From: an uncultured Enterococcus sp.
GTDB taxonomy: Bacteria; Bacillota; Bacilli; Lactobacillales; Enterococcaceae
DNA: 5,375 bases
NCBI GenBank assembly: GCA_946409145.1
Contig: CAMJVA010000116.1
Span: 1 to 5,375, forward strand
Reading direction: 5' to 3'
Position numbers and translations under genes: made by a program. Below are positions 1-5,375 of the stretch, piece after piece. Position 1 is the first letter of the stretch. Each line of letters begins with the position of its first letter. Below the pieces are notes generated by a model that saw only the letters and a program-made list of their open reading frames with translations, had not been told where the DNA came from and searched no databases.

Positions 1-47
1 GAGATTTCCATTGGTGACTGGAGTTCAGACGTGTGCTCTTCCGATCT
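1..47 (+). other. Illumina sequencing adapter (contig-end contamination)
   Basis: These bases are not genomic. Bases 14-47 match the 34-base Illumina TruSeq read-2 adapter (begins GTGACTGGAGTTCAGACGTG, ends GCTCTTCCGATCT). Bases 1-5 (GAGAT) match the end of the P7 flow-cell sequence, and the 8 bases between (6-13, TTCCATTG) sit exactly where an i7 index belongs. Genome sequence starts at about base 48. A reading frame opened at the GTG at base 31 would add a false start reading M/V-C-S-S-D-L, translated from adapter, to the truncated gene that follows. Identification is from knowledge of the adapter sequence. Confidence 0.97.
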
Positions 48-222
48 GGGACCTTTAGACACACCTATTGAAGAAAATCTTCCTTACTTAAAAGAACTCA
101 TGGAAAAATCTCCTTTGACAATTTTACCAGGAGGAGGCATTACTTTTGAAAATGCCGAAAAAATTAGTCAAGCCTTAAACGCTAAAGAATTACACGGAAC
201 AAAAATTGTTTCTTTAATTTAA
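48..222 (+). CDS. cutC: CutC family protein, C-terminal fragment (5' end lost at the adapter)
   Basis: This is the last 57 or so codons of a CutC-family protein, ending at TAA 220-222. The translated part starts G-P-L-D-T-P-I-E-E-N, which fits the family's GGPLxTPIxxNLPxL segment, and continues with ILPGGGIT followed by ENAEKI and KELHGTKIV, the last strand and helix of the TIM barrel. CutC proteins are usually a little over 200 residues, so roughly three quarters is missing. CutC is a cytoplasmic protein historically linked to copper homeostasis; its biochemical role is not firmly settled. The truncation is an assembly artefact: the frame runs into adapter at base 47, so this does not show a broken gene in the organism. 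It converges with the amino-acid transporter operon and shares a terminator with it. Confidence 0.85.
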
Positions 223-226
223 TTAA

Positions 227-270
227 AAACTAAGGGAGTGAAACGCATTTTCGTTTCACTCCCTTAGTTT
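227..270. terminator. Bidirectional rho-independent terminator between cutC and the ABC transporter operon
   Basis: A perfect 19-bp inverted repeat, left arm 227-245 (AAACTAAGGGAGTGAAACG) and right arm 252-270, encloses a 6-base loop. It starts 4 bases after the cutC stop and lies 11 bases beyond the minus-strand ATPase stop. Each arm ends in an A/T run, so the transcript carries a U-rich 3' side in both directions; the minus-strand tail (TTTTTAATTAAATT) is the longer. The two genes converge here, so one hairpin can end both transcripts. Confidence 0.9.
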
Positions 271-281
271 AACTTTATATC

Positions 282-1013
282 TTATAACAATTCTTGTAAA
301 TAACGTTTAATTCGCGGTGATTCATTTAGAAAAAATGCTTCACTGGTTCCGGCAAATAAAATTTCTCCTTTTTCTAGAAAAACAATGTGATCGGCGACTT
401 TTTGGGCAAAAGCCACATGATGCGTCACCAGAATTTGTCCTCGACCTTCTTCTTTTAATTCTTTAATCAAAGATAAAACTTCTTGGGCTAGTTCAGGATC
501 TAGTGCACTTGTGGGTTCGTCGTATAAAATAAAATCAGGTGCCATGGCTAAAGCACGAACAATGGCTACACGTTGCATTTGTCCTCCAGAAAGTTCATTG
601 GGGTGGGCATTTTTTTTATCCAGTAATCCTACTTTCCTTAAAAGTTCTTCTCCTAAAGTGCGGGCTTTTTCTTTGGAAAATTTCTTTACTTGCACAGGAC
701 CTTCCATAATATTCTCTAACACTGTCAAATGAGGAAATAAATTATAACTTTGAAATACCATACTAAAATGACTCCGGTATTCTTTTAAAAGTTTAAAATT
801 CATTTTTTGAGGAAAAGTATAGGTTCTTTCTCCTATGGCAATACTTCCCGTCTCAGGAATTTCTAGTAAATCCAAGGTTCTAAGTAATGTGGATTTCCCA
901 GAACCAGAAGGACCTAAAATTACCGTGGTTTCTCCTGGTTGAAAAGCTAAACTAATATTTTTTAAGACAACTTGGCCCTTAAAACTTTTCTGCAAATTTT
1001 TAATTTTCAACAT
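282..1013 (-). CDS. tcyC: Amino-acid (probably L-cystine) ABC transporter ATP-binding protein
   Basis: This 243-residue protein is the ATPase of a polar amino-acid importer and would sit as a dimer on the inner face of the membrane. All catalytic motifs are intact: Walker A GPSGSGKST (34-42), Q-loop Gln88 in MVFQSYNLFPH, signature LSGGQ (141-145), Walker B FILYDE (161-166) with Glu166, D-loop SALD (169-172) and switch His198. The length is normal for the GlnQ/HisP class. The stretch MVFQxYxLFPHxTxLENxMEGPVQVxK and the extended region before the Q-loop resemble Bacillus TcyC as I recall it, which favours cystine over glutamine or arginine; this needs an alignment. AAAGGAGG lies about 7 bases before the ATG and overlaps the permease stop codon (13-base gap), so it is the last gene of a three-gene operon. 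Confidence 0.9.
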   Translation of the reverse strand: MLKIKNLQKSFKGQVVLKNISLAFQPGETTVILGPSGSGKSTLLRTLDLLEIPETGSIAIGERTYTFPQKMNFKLLKEYRSHFSMVFQSYNLFPHLTVLENIMEGPVQVKKFSKEKARTLGEELLRKVGLLDKKNAHPNELSGGQMQRVAIVRALAMAPDFILYDEPTSALDPELAQEVLSLIKELKEEGRGQILVTHHVAFAQKVADHIVFLEKGEILFAGTSEAFFLNESPRIKRYLQELL

Positions 1014-1026
1014 GTTCGCTCCTCCT

Positions 1027-1680
1027 TTAATAAACCATTTTCTTTTCCAATTGGGATTGAATGAAATTTAATAAGGTGCAAAAAAGAAGGTAATAAAGAG
1101 CGACCATACTATAAAGTAATAAAGGTTCATAGGTTCTAGCGGCAATTCGTTGAGCGGTCATAAAAATTTCCACAATGGTAATACTTGAAGCCAAAGACGT
1201 GTCTTTTACTAAGCTTATAAAATTATTAGACAAGGGAGGGAGTGCTATTTTAAAAGCTTGGGGAGCTGTAATCCGAAAAAGAATTTGTCTCGGACTCATA
1301 CCTAAAGAAGCAGCAGACTCATATTGCCCTTTTGGAATAGCTAAAAGAGCAGAACGAATACTTTCAGAAGCATAAGCTCCTGTGTTTAAAGAAAAAGTAA
1401 TCACTGCTGCCGTAAAAGCATCTAATTGAATTCCCACAGAAGGCAACCCAAAAAAGACAATAAATAATTGCACTAATAAAGGAGTGCCGCGAAAAATCCA
1501 GACATATACAAAGAAAATACTTTTTAAAAGAGAATTTTTCGATAAACGAGCTAAAGCGGTGATTAAAGCTAAAATTATTCCCAACACAAAAGAAATAAGC
1601 GTTAAAGGTAAGGTCATGGTTAAAAGAGCGCTGAGTAAAGGCCAAAGAGAAGTTTTGATAATTTCTAAGGTAGATGTCAT
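1027..1680 (-). CDS. tcyB: Amino-acid (probably L-cystine) ABC transporter permease
   Basis: This 217-residue integral membrane protein of the HisM/GlnP class forms the translocation pore, probably as a homodimer since only one permease gene is present. Hydrophobic segments are visible near residues 14-42, 55-79, 88-105 and 185-208, with others shorter. The family motif FRGTPLLVQL is at 63-72. The cytoplasmic coupling (EAA) loop runs about 101-140, with QYESAASLGMSPRQ at its core, and NNFISLVKDTSLAS (152-165) is the usual following motif. A GGGAGG ribosome binding site lies 8 or so bases before the ATG, overlapping the end of the binding-protein gene (15-base gap). The cystine assignment rests on neighbours and general resemblance to TcyB, not on a residue that decides the substrate. 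Confidence 0.88.
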   Translation of the reverse strand: MTSTLEIIKTSLWPLLSALLTMTLPLTLISFVLGIILALITALARLSKNSLLKSIFFVYVWIFRGTPLLVQLFIVFFGLPSVGIQLDAFTAAVITFSLNTGAYASESIRSALLAIPKGQYESAASLGMSPRQILFRITAPQAFKIALPPLSNNFISLVKDTSLASSITIVEIFMTAQRIAARTYEPLLLYSMVALYYLLFCTLLNFIQSQLEKKMVY

Positions 1681-1695
1681 TTATTTTTTCCTCCC

Positions 1696-2466
1696 CTATT
1701 TAGAAATATCTTGATTAAAATATTTCTCTGATAATTTAGTAAAGGTCCCATCATTTTCCAACTCTTTAATAGCCTCATTCACTTTTTTAACTAACGCTTC
1801 ATCTTCTTTATGAAACATGGCAGCAATTTCTGTTTTATCTTCACTAGTAGCGACTAATTTTAAAGGAGCATTAGGTTTTTGTTTTAAATAATCATAAAAA
1901 ACCACATCGTCATTTAAGGTAGCATCCGCCCGACCACTTGTGACTAGTTCTACTGCTTTACTGAAACCATCCACACTAGAAATTTTTGCCCCAAAATCTT
2001 GTGCCATTTGCGCATAATTACTGGTTAAAGATTGAGCCGCAGTTTTTCCTTTTAAAGCAGAAAAATCTGTCAGATCTTCATTGTCGTTTTTAACAATTAA
2101 AGCTGCATGGGTCACAGAATATGGATCCGTTAAAGCATATTTTTCTGTGCGTTCTGGTGTAATGGCCACTTGATTGAAAACCACATCTGTTTTATTGCTT
2201 TCAAAAGCCGCCAACATAGCATCCCAAGGGGCTTCCACAAATTCAATGTCATAATTTATTTTCTTCCCAATGGCTTTAGCCACTTCCACATCATAACCGG
2301 TTAATTCATCTTTTTCATTGCGGTAAGAAAAAGGTGAGTACGTTCCTTCTGTTCCAACTTTTAAAACGTTACTTTCTTTACTTTCATCGGCATTTTTTTG
2401 GCAAGCACTCAATAAAAGTCCTCCTAGTATAAGTAGACTTCCTGTAATAATGACTGATTTTTTCAT
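1696..2466 (-). CDS. tcyA: Amino-acid (probably L-cystine) ABC transporter substrate-binding lipoprotein
   Basis: This 256-residue lipoprotein captures the substrate outside the cell and hands it to the permease. MKK is followed by a hydrophobic stretch and the lipobox L-S-A-C, with Cys22 as the lipid-anchored first mature residue. The mature part is a periplasmic-binding fold of family 3: GTYSPFSY (41-48), GYDVEVAKAI (57-66), NQVAITPERTEKY (98-110) with the conserved TPER arginine, and the C-terminal DGTFTKLSEKYF (239-250). The NQV-ITPER form is common in cystine-type binding proteins. The frame stays open to a GTG at 2484, but I chose the ATG at 2466: it gives a proper signal peptide, and GGAAGGAGAAGG just upstream is its ribosome binding site. 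It is the first gene of the operon and lies directly behind a conditional terminator. Confidence 0.9.
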   Translation of the reverse strand: MKKSVIITGSLLILGGLLLSACQKNADESKESNVLKVGTEGTYSPFSYRNEKDELTGYDVEVAKAIGKKINYDIEFVEAPWDAMLAAFESNKTDVVFNQVAITPERTEKYALTDPYSVTHAALIVKNDNEDLTDFSALKGKTAAQSLTSNYAQMAQDFGAKISSVDGFSKAVELVTSGRADATLNDDVVFYDYLKQKPNAPLKLVATSEDKTEIAAMFHKEDEALVKKVNEAIKELENDGTFTKLSEKYFNQDISK

Positions 2467-2484
2467 TTTTCCTTCTCCTTCCAC

Positions 2485-2525
2485 AAAAAAAGGGAGAGTC
2501 CAGCTATTAAAGCTGACTCTCCCTT
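2485..2525 (-). terminator. Leader terminator (attenuator) before the transporter operon
   Basis: On the minus strand, AAGGGAGAGTC (2525-2515) pairs with GACTCTCCCTT (2500-2490). Above this 11-bp stem, AGCT (2514-2511) pairs with AGCT (2505-2502) across one bulged G at 2501, leaving a 5-base loop TTAAT. Six T residues (2490-2485, one shared with the stem) follow, so it is a strong intrinsic terminator. It ends only 18 bases before the tcyA ATG, and those bases are taken up by the ribosome binding site. Transporter transcripts must therefore pass through it, which makes it a regulated rather than a gene-ending terminator. Confidence 0.9.
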
Positions 2526-2576
2526 AAATTATCTAGAAATTATTTCCAAATTAAACGAGTTTCAAACAGTTAATAG
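2504..2576 (-). promoter_or_regulatory. Candidate antiterminator, mutually exclusive with the leader terminator
   Basis: Bases around the small reading frame's stop codon are complementary to the terminator. CTATTAA (2576-2570) pairs with TTAATAG (2510-2504), CTG (2569-2567) with CAG (2515-2513), and ACTC (2560-2557) with GAGT (2519-2516). That is 14 Watson-Crick pairs in three helices, separated by a 2-base bulge on one side and a 6-base bulge on the other. The structure uses the terminator's left arm, its loop and part of its right arm, so both cannot form together. Its first helix contains the leader's TAA stop, so a terminating ribosome would block it. Found by eye; no folding energy was calculated. 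Confidence 0.5.
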
Positions 2577-2656
2577 GCATGACAAATTAGTATAATGGAC
2601 TTTTCCATCATACAACAGGCCAACTGATTTACATTTTTCTTGGCTGAACTTGTCAT
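2570..2656 (-). CDS. Putative 28-residue Cys-rich leader peptide of the transporter operon
   Basis: A short frame, ATG 2656-2654 to TAA 2572-2570, encodes 28 residues. AGGAGG (2670-2665) lies 8 bases before the ATG, an optimal ribosome binding site, so translation is likely. Residues 14-17 are Cys-Cys-Met-Met (codons TGT TGT ATG ATG, 2617-2606), and Cys25 (TGT, 2584-2582) lies three residues before the C-terminal Tyr. Three Cys in 28 residues is high for an AT-rich genome. The frame sits between a candidate promoter and a terminator in front of a probable cystine importer, as leader peptides of attenuated operons do. It has no signal peptide with a cleavage site and no bacteriocin double-Gly motif. 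I do not recognise a protein family. It could instead be an unrelated small protein, but position and composition favour a sensor peptide whose translation reports Cys-tRNA supply. Confidence 0.7.
   Translation of the reverse strand: MTSSAKKNVNQLACCMMEKSIILICHAY
2590..2613 (-). promoter_or_regulatory. Hairpin inside the leader reading frame, just after the tandem Cys codons
   Basis: On the minus strand, GTATGATGGA (2613-2604) pairs with TCCATTATAC (2599-2590) around an AAAG loop, giving 10 pairs including one G-U. It begins in the second TGT codon and covers the Met-Met codons. It occupies the place of the pause hairpin (1:2 type) in classical leader-peptide attenuators, which lets the ribosome catch up with RNA polymerase. 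No T run follows it, so it is not itself a terminator. Confidence 0.55.
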
Positions 2657-2685
2657 GGGTTTTCCCTCCTTTAATTTATGAAATA

Positions 2686-2715
2686 AACGTAACATTTCTT
2701 TTATTTTTTCGTCAA
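2686..2715 (-). promoter_or_regulatory. Candidate sigma-A promoter for the leader and transporter operon
   Basis: On the minus strand, TTGACG (2715-2710) is a near-consensus -35 box (5 of 6). After an 18-base spacer, TACGTT (2691-2686) is a weak -10 box (3 of 6), partly offset by the extended -10 dinucleotide TG at 2694-2693. Transcription would start near 2679, about 10 bases before the leader's ribosome binding site. It lies in the gap after mgtE. The poor -10 box makes this tentative. Confidence 0.4.
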
Positions 2716-2729
2716 TTAATTTGTCTCGT

Positions 2730-4094
2730 TTAAGGCAAAAAATGACTCATAAATAAACTAGCAATATTAAAATAAATTAATACACTGGTTAAATCAGACA
2801 AAGTAGTAATAAAAGGACCAGAAGCTACTGCTGGATCAAAGCCAAAACGCTCCATAATCATAGGAATAAAACTTCCAGCTACATTGGCTACAGTAATGGC
2901 AAAAAGCATGGCGAGCCCCACGACTAACCCTAAGAAAAAGTTTCCTTGCCAAATACCTACTAATAAAAATACGGTTAAGCCAGTAATCACTCCTGTTATC
3001 AGTCCAGTGATAATTTCTTTTAAAATAAGACCAAAAAAAGTTTTTCCTTCATTTTCTCCAATAGCTAGACGCCGAACGGCTACGGCCAAACTTTGAGTCC
3101 CAGCATTTCCGGCGGTTCCTGTAATTAAGGAAATAAAGACAGCTAAAATACTTGCTTCAGACACTAAATCTTCATAATGAGAAATAAGAGTCGCAGTAGA
3201 CATACCTAAAAATAATAAAGTAATTAACCAAGGAAGTCTTTTTAGGGCTTGCTTCCATGGATTTTCGGCCACTTCTTCCACATCGACCCCAGCAAGTCCA
3301 GAGTAATCACTTGTGGCTTCTTCGTCAATGACGTCAATCACATCATCAACTGTAATAATTCCTAATAAATGATTGTCATAATCTGTGACAGGTAAAGCGA
3401 GAAAATTATAATCTCGAATCGTTTTAGCCACTTGCGCTTGTTGGTCTCCCACTTTCACTGAAATAACCCGTTCACTCATATGATCTTTAATAATATCCGT
3501 GTCATCGTGAATAATTAAATCTCTTAATGAAATAACGCCTACTAGTTCATTAAATTCATCCACCACATACAAATAATAAATTGTTTCCGCTGAAGGCGCC
3601 GCTTCTTTTAACTCGCTTAAAGCAATGCCAATGGTTTGTTCCGCATTAATGGCCACATATTCTGTGGTCATAATAGCCCCTGCTGTTTCGTCTTCGTAAT
3701 GTAAAATTTCTTTAATTTCTTTAGCCGACTGGGCGTCCATTAAGGAAAGATATTTGGCCATTTGATCTGGCTCTAATTGACTTAATAAGTCTACAACGTT
3801 ATCTGTATACATTTCTAAAAGCATTTGAGAAGCATAAGCTGGGCGCATTTCTTCTAAGTATTCGGGAATATTGGTGTCATCTTCTTCAATGACATCAAAT
3901 AAATCCGCCAATTCTTTAGGAGACAAAAAATTATATAATTCTTGCCGCTCCCCTTTTTCTAAGCTTAAATAAAACTGCGATTGTTCATAAATGTGCAACT
4001 GAAAAAATTCTTCTCGAAAGTCTTTTAAGTTTTCTTTTTGTAAAAGAGCTTTTAATTCATGTTCTTTTTCTTCTAAGGTTAATTCTTCATTCAA
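2730..4094 (-). CDS. mgtE: Magnesium transporter MgtE
   Basis: This protein of about 454 residues is a Mg2+ channel/transporter of the inner membrane that works as a homodimer. Counting from the TTG start, the order is a soluble helical N domain (about 1-130), two CBS domains (about 137-197 and 203-258) that sense cytoplasmic Mg2+, a connecting helix, and a five-helix membrane domain (about 285-454). Family hallmarks are ETAGAIMT at the first CBS domain, TGTAGNAGTQSLAVAVR (326-342), and FDPAVASGPF with TTLSD near the end; the Asp in DPAVASGP probably corresponds to the ion-binding pore Asp of Thermus MgtE. The frame also opens at GTG 4103, but that has no usable ribosome binding site, whereas AAGGTGA sits 5 bases before TTG 4094, so I chose TTG. 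Either start overlaps the upstream gene (8 or 17 bases), implying translational coupling. Confidence 0.93.
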   Translation of the reverse strand: MNEELTLEEKEHELKALLQKENLKDFREEFFQLHIYEQSQFYLSLEKGERQELYNFLSPKELADLFDVIEEDDTNIPEYLEEMRPAYASQMLLEMYTDNVVDLLSQLEPDQMAKYLSLMDAQSAKEIKEILHYEDETAGAIMTTEYVAINAEQTIGIALSELKEAAPSAETIYYLYVVDEFNELVGVISLRDLIIHDDTDIIKDHMSERVISVKVGDQQAQVAKTIRDYNFLALPVTDYDNHLLGIITVDDVIDVIDEEATSDYSGLAGVDVEEVAENPWKQALKRLPWLITLLFLGMSTATLISHYEDLVSEASILAVFISLITGTAGNAGTQSLAVAVRRLAIGENEGKTFFGLILKEIITGLITGVITGLTVFLLVGIWQGNFFLGLVVGLAMLFAITVANVAGSFIPMIMERFGFDPAVASGPFITTLSDLTSVLIYFNIASLFMSHFLP

Positions 4095-4986
4095 ATATCT
4101 CACCTTCTAACTTTTCTAAATCTTGTGGTAATGGACAAGTGACTGTCATTCTTTGTTGTAAAAAAGGATGATAGAAACTAATCGAGGCACAGTGAAGGCT
4201 TTGACGAGAAATTAACTCTTTGCTCCCTCCATATAAATCATCTCCTAGTAAAGGACAACTTAAAGAGGATAAATGAACGCGAATTTGATGGGTCCTTCCT
4301 GTGTGTAGCTTTAATTTTACTTTAGCATAGTTTCCTTTTTTCTCCTCTAACCAATACTCAGTTAAGGCTTCTTTTCCACCAGTTTTTACTACTTGTCTTT
4401 TTAACAAAGAGGATAAATCTCTGGCAATATTTCCAGCAATAAAAGAATGACTCTTTAAATTTTCCACACTTCCTGACACATAGGCATAATAAAATTTATC
4501 CACTGCTTTTTTGCGCAATTCTTGATCCAATAAAGCATGAGCAAAACCATGCTTAGCAAATAACATAGCCCCTGTAGTATCTCGATCAAGGCGTGTCACA
4601 ACGTGGATGACTTGGTTTTCATAATTATTTTTTACATAATAATTTTTCACCCGGTTAGCCATGGTGCCATTTGGATGGTATTGAGAAGGAATCGAGGCTA
4701 CTAAAGAGGGCTTATTCACCACTAAAAAATGATCATCCTCATATAAAATATCTAAAGGTTCATTATCTAATAACACCGTTTCATGAGGCAGTTCTTTTGG
4801 AATAACCACTTTCACCACATCATTTATTTTTAATTCATATAACACATTTTCAATTTTTCCATTAACATAAATTTTTCCCCCTTGAAATTTCACTTTGGCT
4901 AATAAACTTTTGGAAATTCCCTGGGCTTTTAAAAACTCTCTTAAACGTCCATGGTCTAAATTCTTTACTTGATAGCTAAATTCCAT
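4087..4986 (-). CDS. RluA-family RNA pseudouridine synthase
   Basis: This 299-residue enzyme converts specific uridines in rRNA or tRNA to pseudouridine. The N-terminal part (about 14-62) looks like an S4-type RNA-binding domain (LLAKVKFQGGKIYVNGK). The catalytic domain follows: NKPSLVASIP (91-100), the active-site motif HVVTRLDRDTTG (128-139) with catalytic Asp134, LHTGRTHQIRVHL (227-239) and GDDLYGG (248-254). It is full length with no missing key residue. The RluA/C/D subgroup, and so the target uridines, cannot be settled by eye; enterococcal equivalents beside nadK are often named rluD. GGAG lies 8 bases before the ATG inside nadK, and the nadK TAA is immediately followed by this ATG with no gap, so the two are translated from one message. 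Confidence 0.93.
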   Translation of the reverse strand: MEFSYQVKNLDHGRLREFLKAQGISKSLLAKVKFQGGKIYVNGKIENVLYELKINDVVKVVIPKELPHETVLLDNEPLDILYEDDHFLVVNKPSLVASIPSQYHPNGTMANRVKNYYVKNNYENQVIHVVTRLDRDTTGAMLFAKHGFAHALLDQELRKKAVDKFYYAYVSGSVENLKSHSFIAGNIARDLSSLLKRQVVKTGGKEALTEYWLEEKKGNYAKVKLKLHTGRTHQIRVHLSSLSCPLLGDDLYGGSKELISRQSLHCASISFYHPFLQQRMTVTCPLPQDLEKLEGEIFE

Positions 4987-5375
4987 TTAAATTTCTCCAA
5001 TAAACGCATCTTTAACCCGAGTGAAAAAAGGCAGATGCCTCGTGGGAACAAAACGAATTTTTTCTTCTGCTATTTTATAAGAAACGCTTTTAACATCTTT
5101 ATGATTAATTTCTAAAGAGTCAATGGTCAAATAATAATCTTGGGCTTTTTTTGGCTTTACTGTGACCACAGAATTTTCGGCAATGACTAAAGGAGAGCCA
5201 AGAGTTTTAAAAACAATATTATTAATAGACGCCACTTCAGCTAATTGCATAGCAGAAATCGTCGGTTGTAACACGGCCCCACCAATGGATTTATTGTAAG
5301 CCGTGGAACCTGTGGGAGTAGATAAGGCAAGGCCATCTCCTCTAAAACGTTCAAATAATTCATTATCAATAAAAA
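4987..5375 (-). CDS. nadK: NAD kinase, C-terminal part (runs off the right edge)
   Basis: This is the last 128 codons of NAD kinase, the cytoplasmic enzyme that makes NADP+ from NAD+ and ATP or polyphosphate. The frame is open to the window edge at 5375. The visible part contains GDGLALSTPTGSTAY followed by NKSIGGAV, the conserved NAD-binding and active-site segment, then the C-terminal beta domain with ASINNIVFKTLGSPL and a terminal FTRVKDAFIGEI. Bacterial enzymes of this type are about 265-270 residues, so roughly half, including the GGDGT motif, lies beyond the window. A start at the GTG at 5274 would be false, because the conserved motif lies upstream of it. In enterococci this gene follows relQ, which may lie just outside the window. 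Confidence 0.95.
   Translation of the reverse strand, partial: FIDNELFERFRGDGLALSTPTGSTAYNKSIGGAVLQPTISAMQLAEVASINNIVFKTLGSPLVIAENSVVTVKPKKAQDYYLTIDSLEINHKDVKSVSYKIAEEKIRFVPTRHLPFFTRVKDAFIGEI

Noticed and set aside
511..732. Plus-strand frame opposite the ATPase gene (similar ones at 1175-1375, 1484-1714 and 2884-3096)
   Set aside because: These are antisense shadows of well-supported genes, with no ribosome binding site or recognisable motif.
1364..1645. 93-codon minus-strand frame inside the permease gene
   Set aside because: It is a shifted-frame shadow of the permease, rich in Phe, Tyr and Ser with no recognisable domain, and the permease frame is intact with all family motifs.
2467..2484. 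Upstream GTG start adding six residues to the binding lipoprotein
   Set aside because: It would translate the ribosome binding site itself (GGAAGGAGAAGG), has only the terminator's T run upstream, and would put acidic residues ahead of the signal peptide.
227..2525. Similar AAGGGAG/CTCCCTT hairpins at both ends of the transporter operon, possible mobile-unit inverted ends
   Set aside because: Both are explained as terminators, similarity is limited to about 7-8 bases per arm, and there is no transposase or target duplication.
2591..2596. Perfect TATAAT on the plus strand inside the transporter leader, possible antisense promoter
   Set aside because: The hexamer 17 bases upstream does not resemble TTGACA, and there is no extended -10 TG. 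The motif falls inside the leader hairpin and frame, so it is probably chance in AT-rich DNA.
2485..2729. T-box or SAM (S-box) riboswitch before the transporter
   Set aside because: I found no T-box AGGGTGGNACCGCG element or Stem I pattern and none of the conserved S-box core. The leader, about 190 bases from the candidate start to the terminator, is largely filled by the small frame and terminator.

Overview
The window looks like the end of an assembled contig from an AT-rich Firmicute, most likely a lactic acid bacterium near Enterococcus or Vagococcus. The support is low GC, strong AAGGAGG-type ribosome binding sites, Gram-positive style rho-independent terminators, a lipoprotein solute-binding protein, and the gene order nadK, RluA-family pseudouridine synthase, mgtE. 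From memory, that order matches the relQ-nadK-rluD-mgtE cluster of enterococci. The genus cannot be fixed from this sequence.

Layout, left to right: (1) bases 1-47 are Illumina library adapter, not genome. (2) Bases 48-222 are the 3' end of cutC on the plus strand, cut off by the adapter. (3) Bases 227-270 are a perfect hairpin that can terminate transcription from both sides. (4) Bases 282-2466 on the minus strand are a three-gene amino-acid ABC importer in the order binding lipoprotein, permease, ATPase. It most resembles the TcyABC L-cystine importer. (5) Bases 2485-2729 are its regulatory leader. (6) Bases 2730-5375 on the minus strand are mgtE, an RluA-family synthase and the C-terminal half of nadK, tightly packed as one operon that runs off the right end.

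The most interesting part is the leader in front of the importer. It has a candidate promoter, a 28-codon reading frame with a strong ribosome binding site, then an intrinsic terminator ending 18 bases before the start of the binding-protein gene. No promoter fits between terminator and gene, so importer transcription has to read through it. The small frame carries tandem Cys codons followed by tandem Met codons, plus a third Cys codon. The bases around its stop codon can pair by eye with the terminator's left arm and loop. This is the layout of classical ribosome-mediated attenuation: a ribosome short of Cys-tRNA stalls, an antiterminator forms and the cystine importer is expressed; a ribosome that reaches the stop codon blocks the antiterminator and transcription ends. 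I see no T-box or SAM-box signature. The mechanism is inferred; the small frame, terminator and complementarity are read directly from the sequence.

The rest is ordinary housekeeping: NAD phosphorylation, rRNA/tRNA pseudouridylation and magnesium transport. No clear terminator separates mgtE from the leader, so some upstream transcripts may also enter the attenuator.
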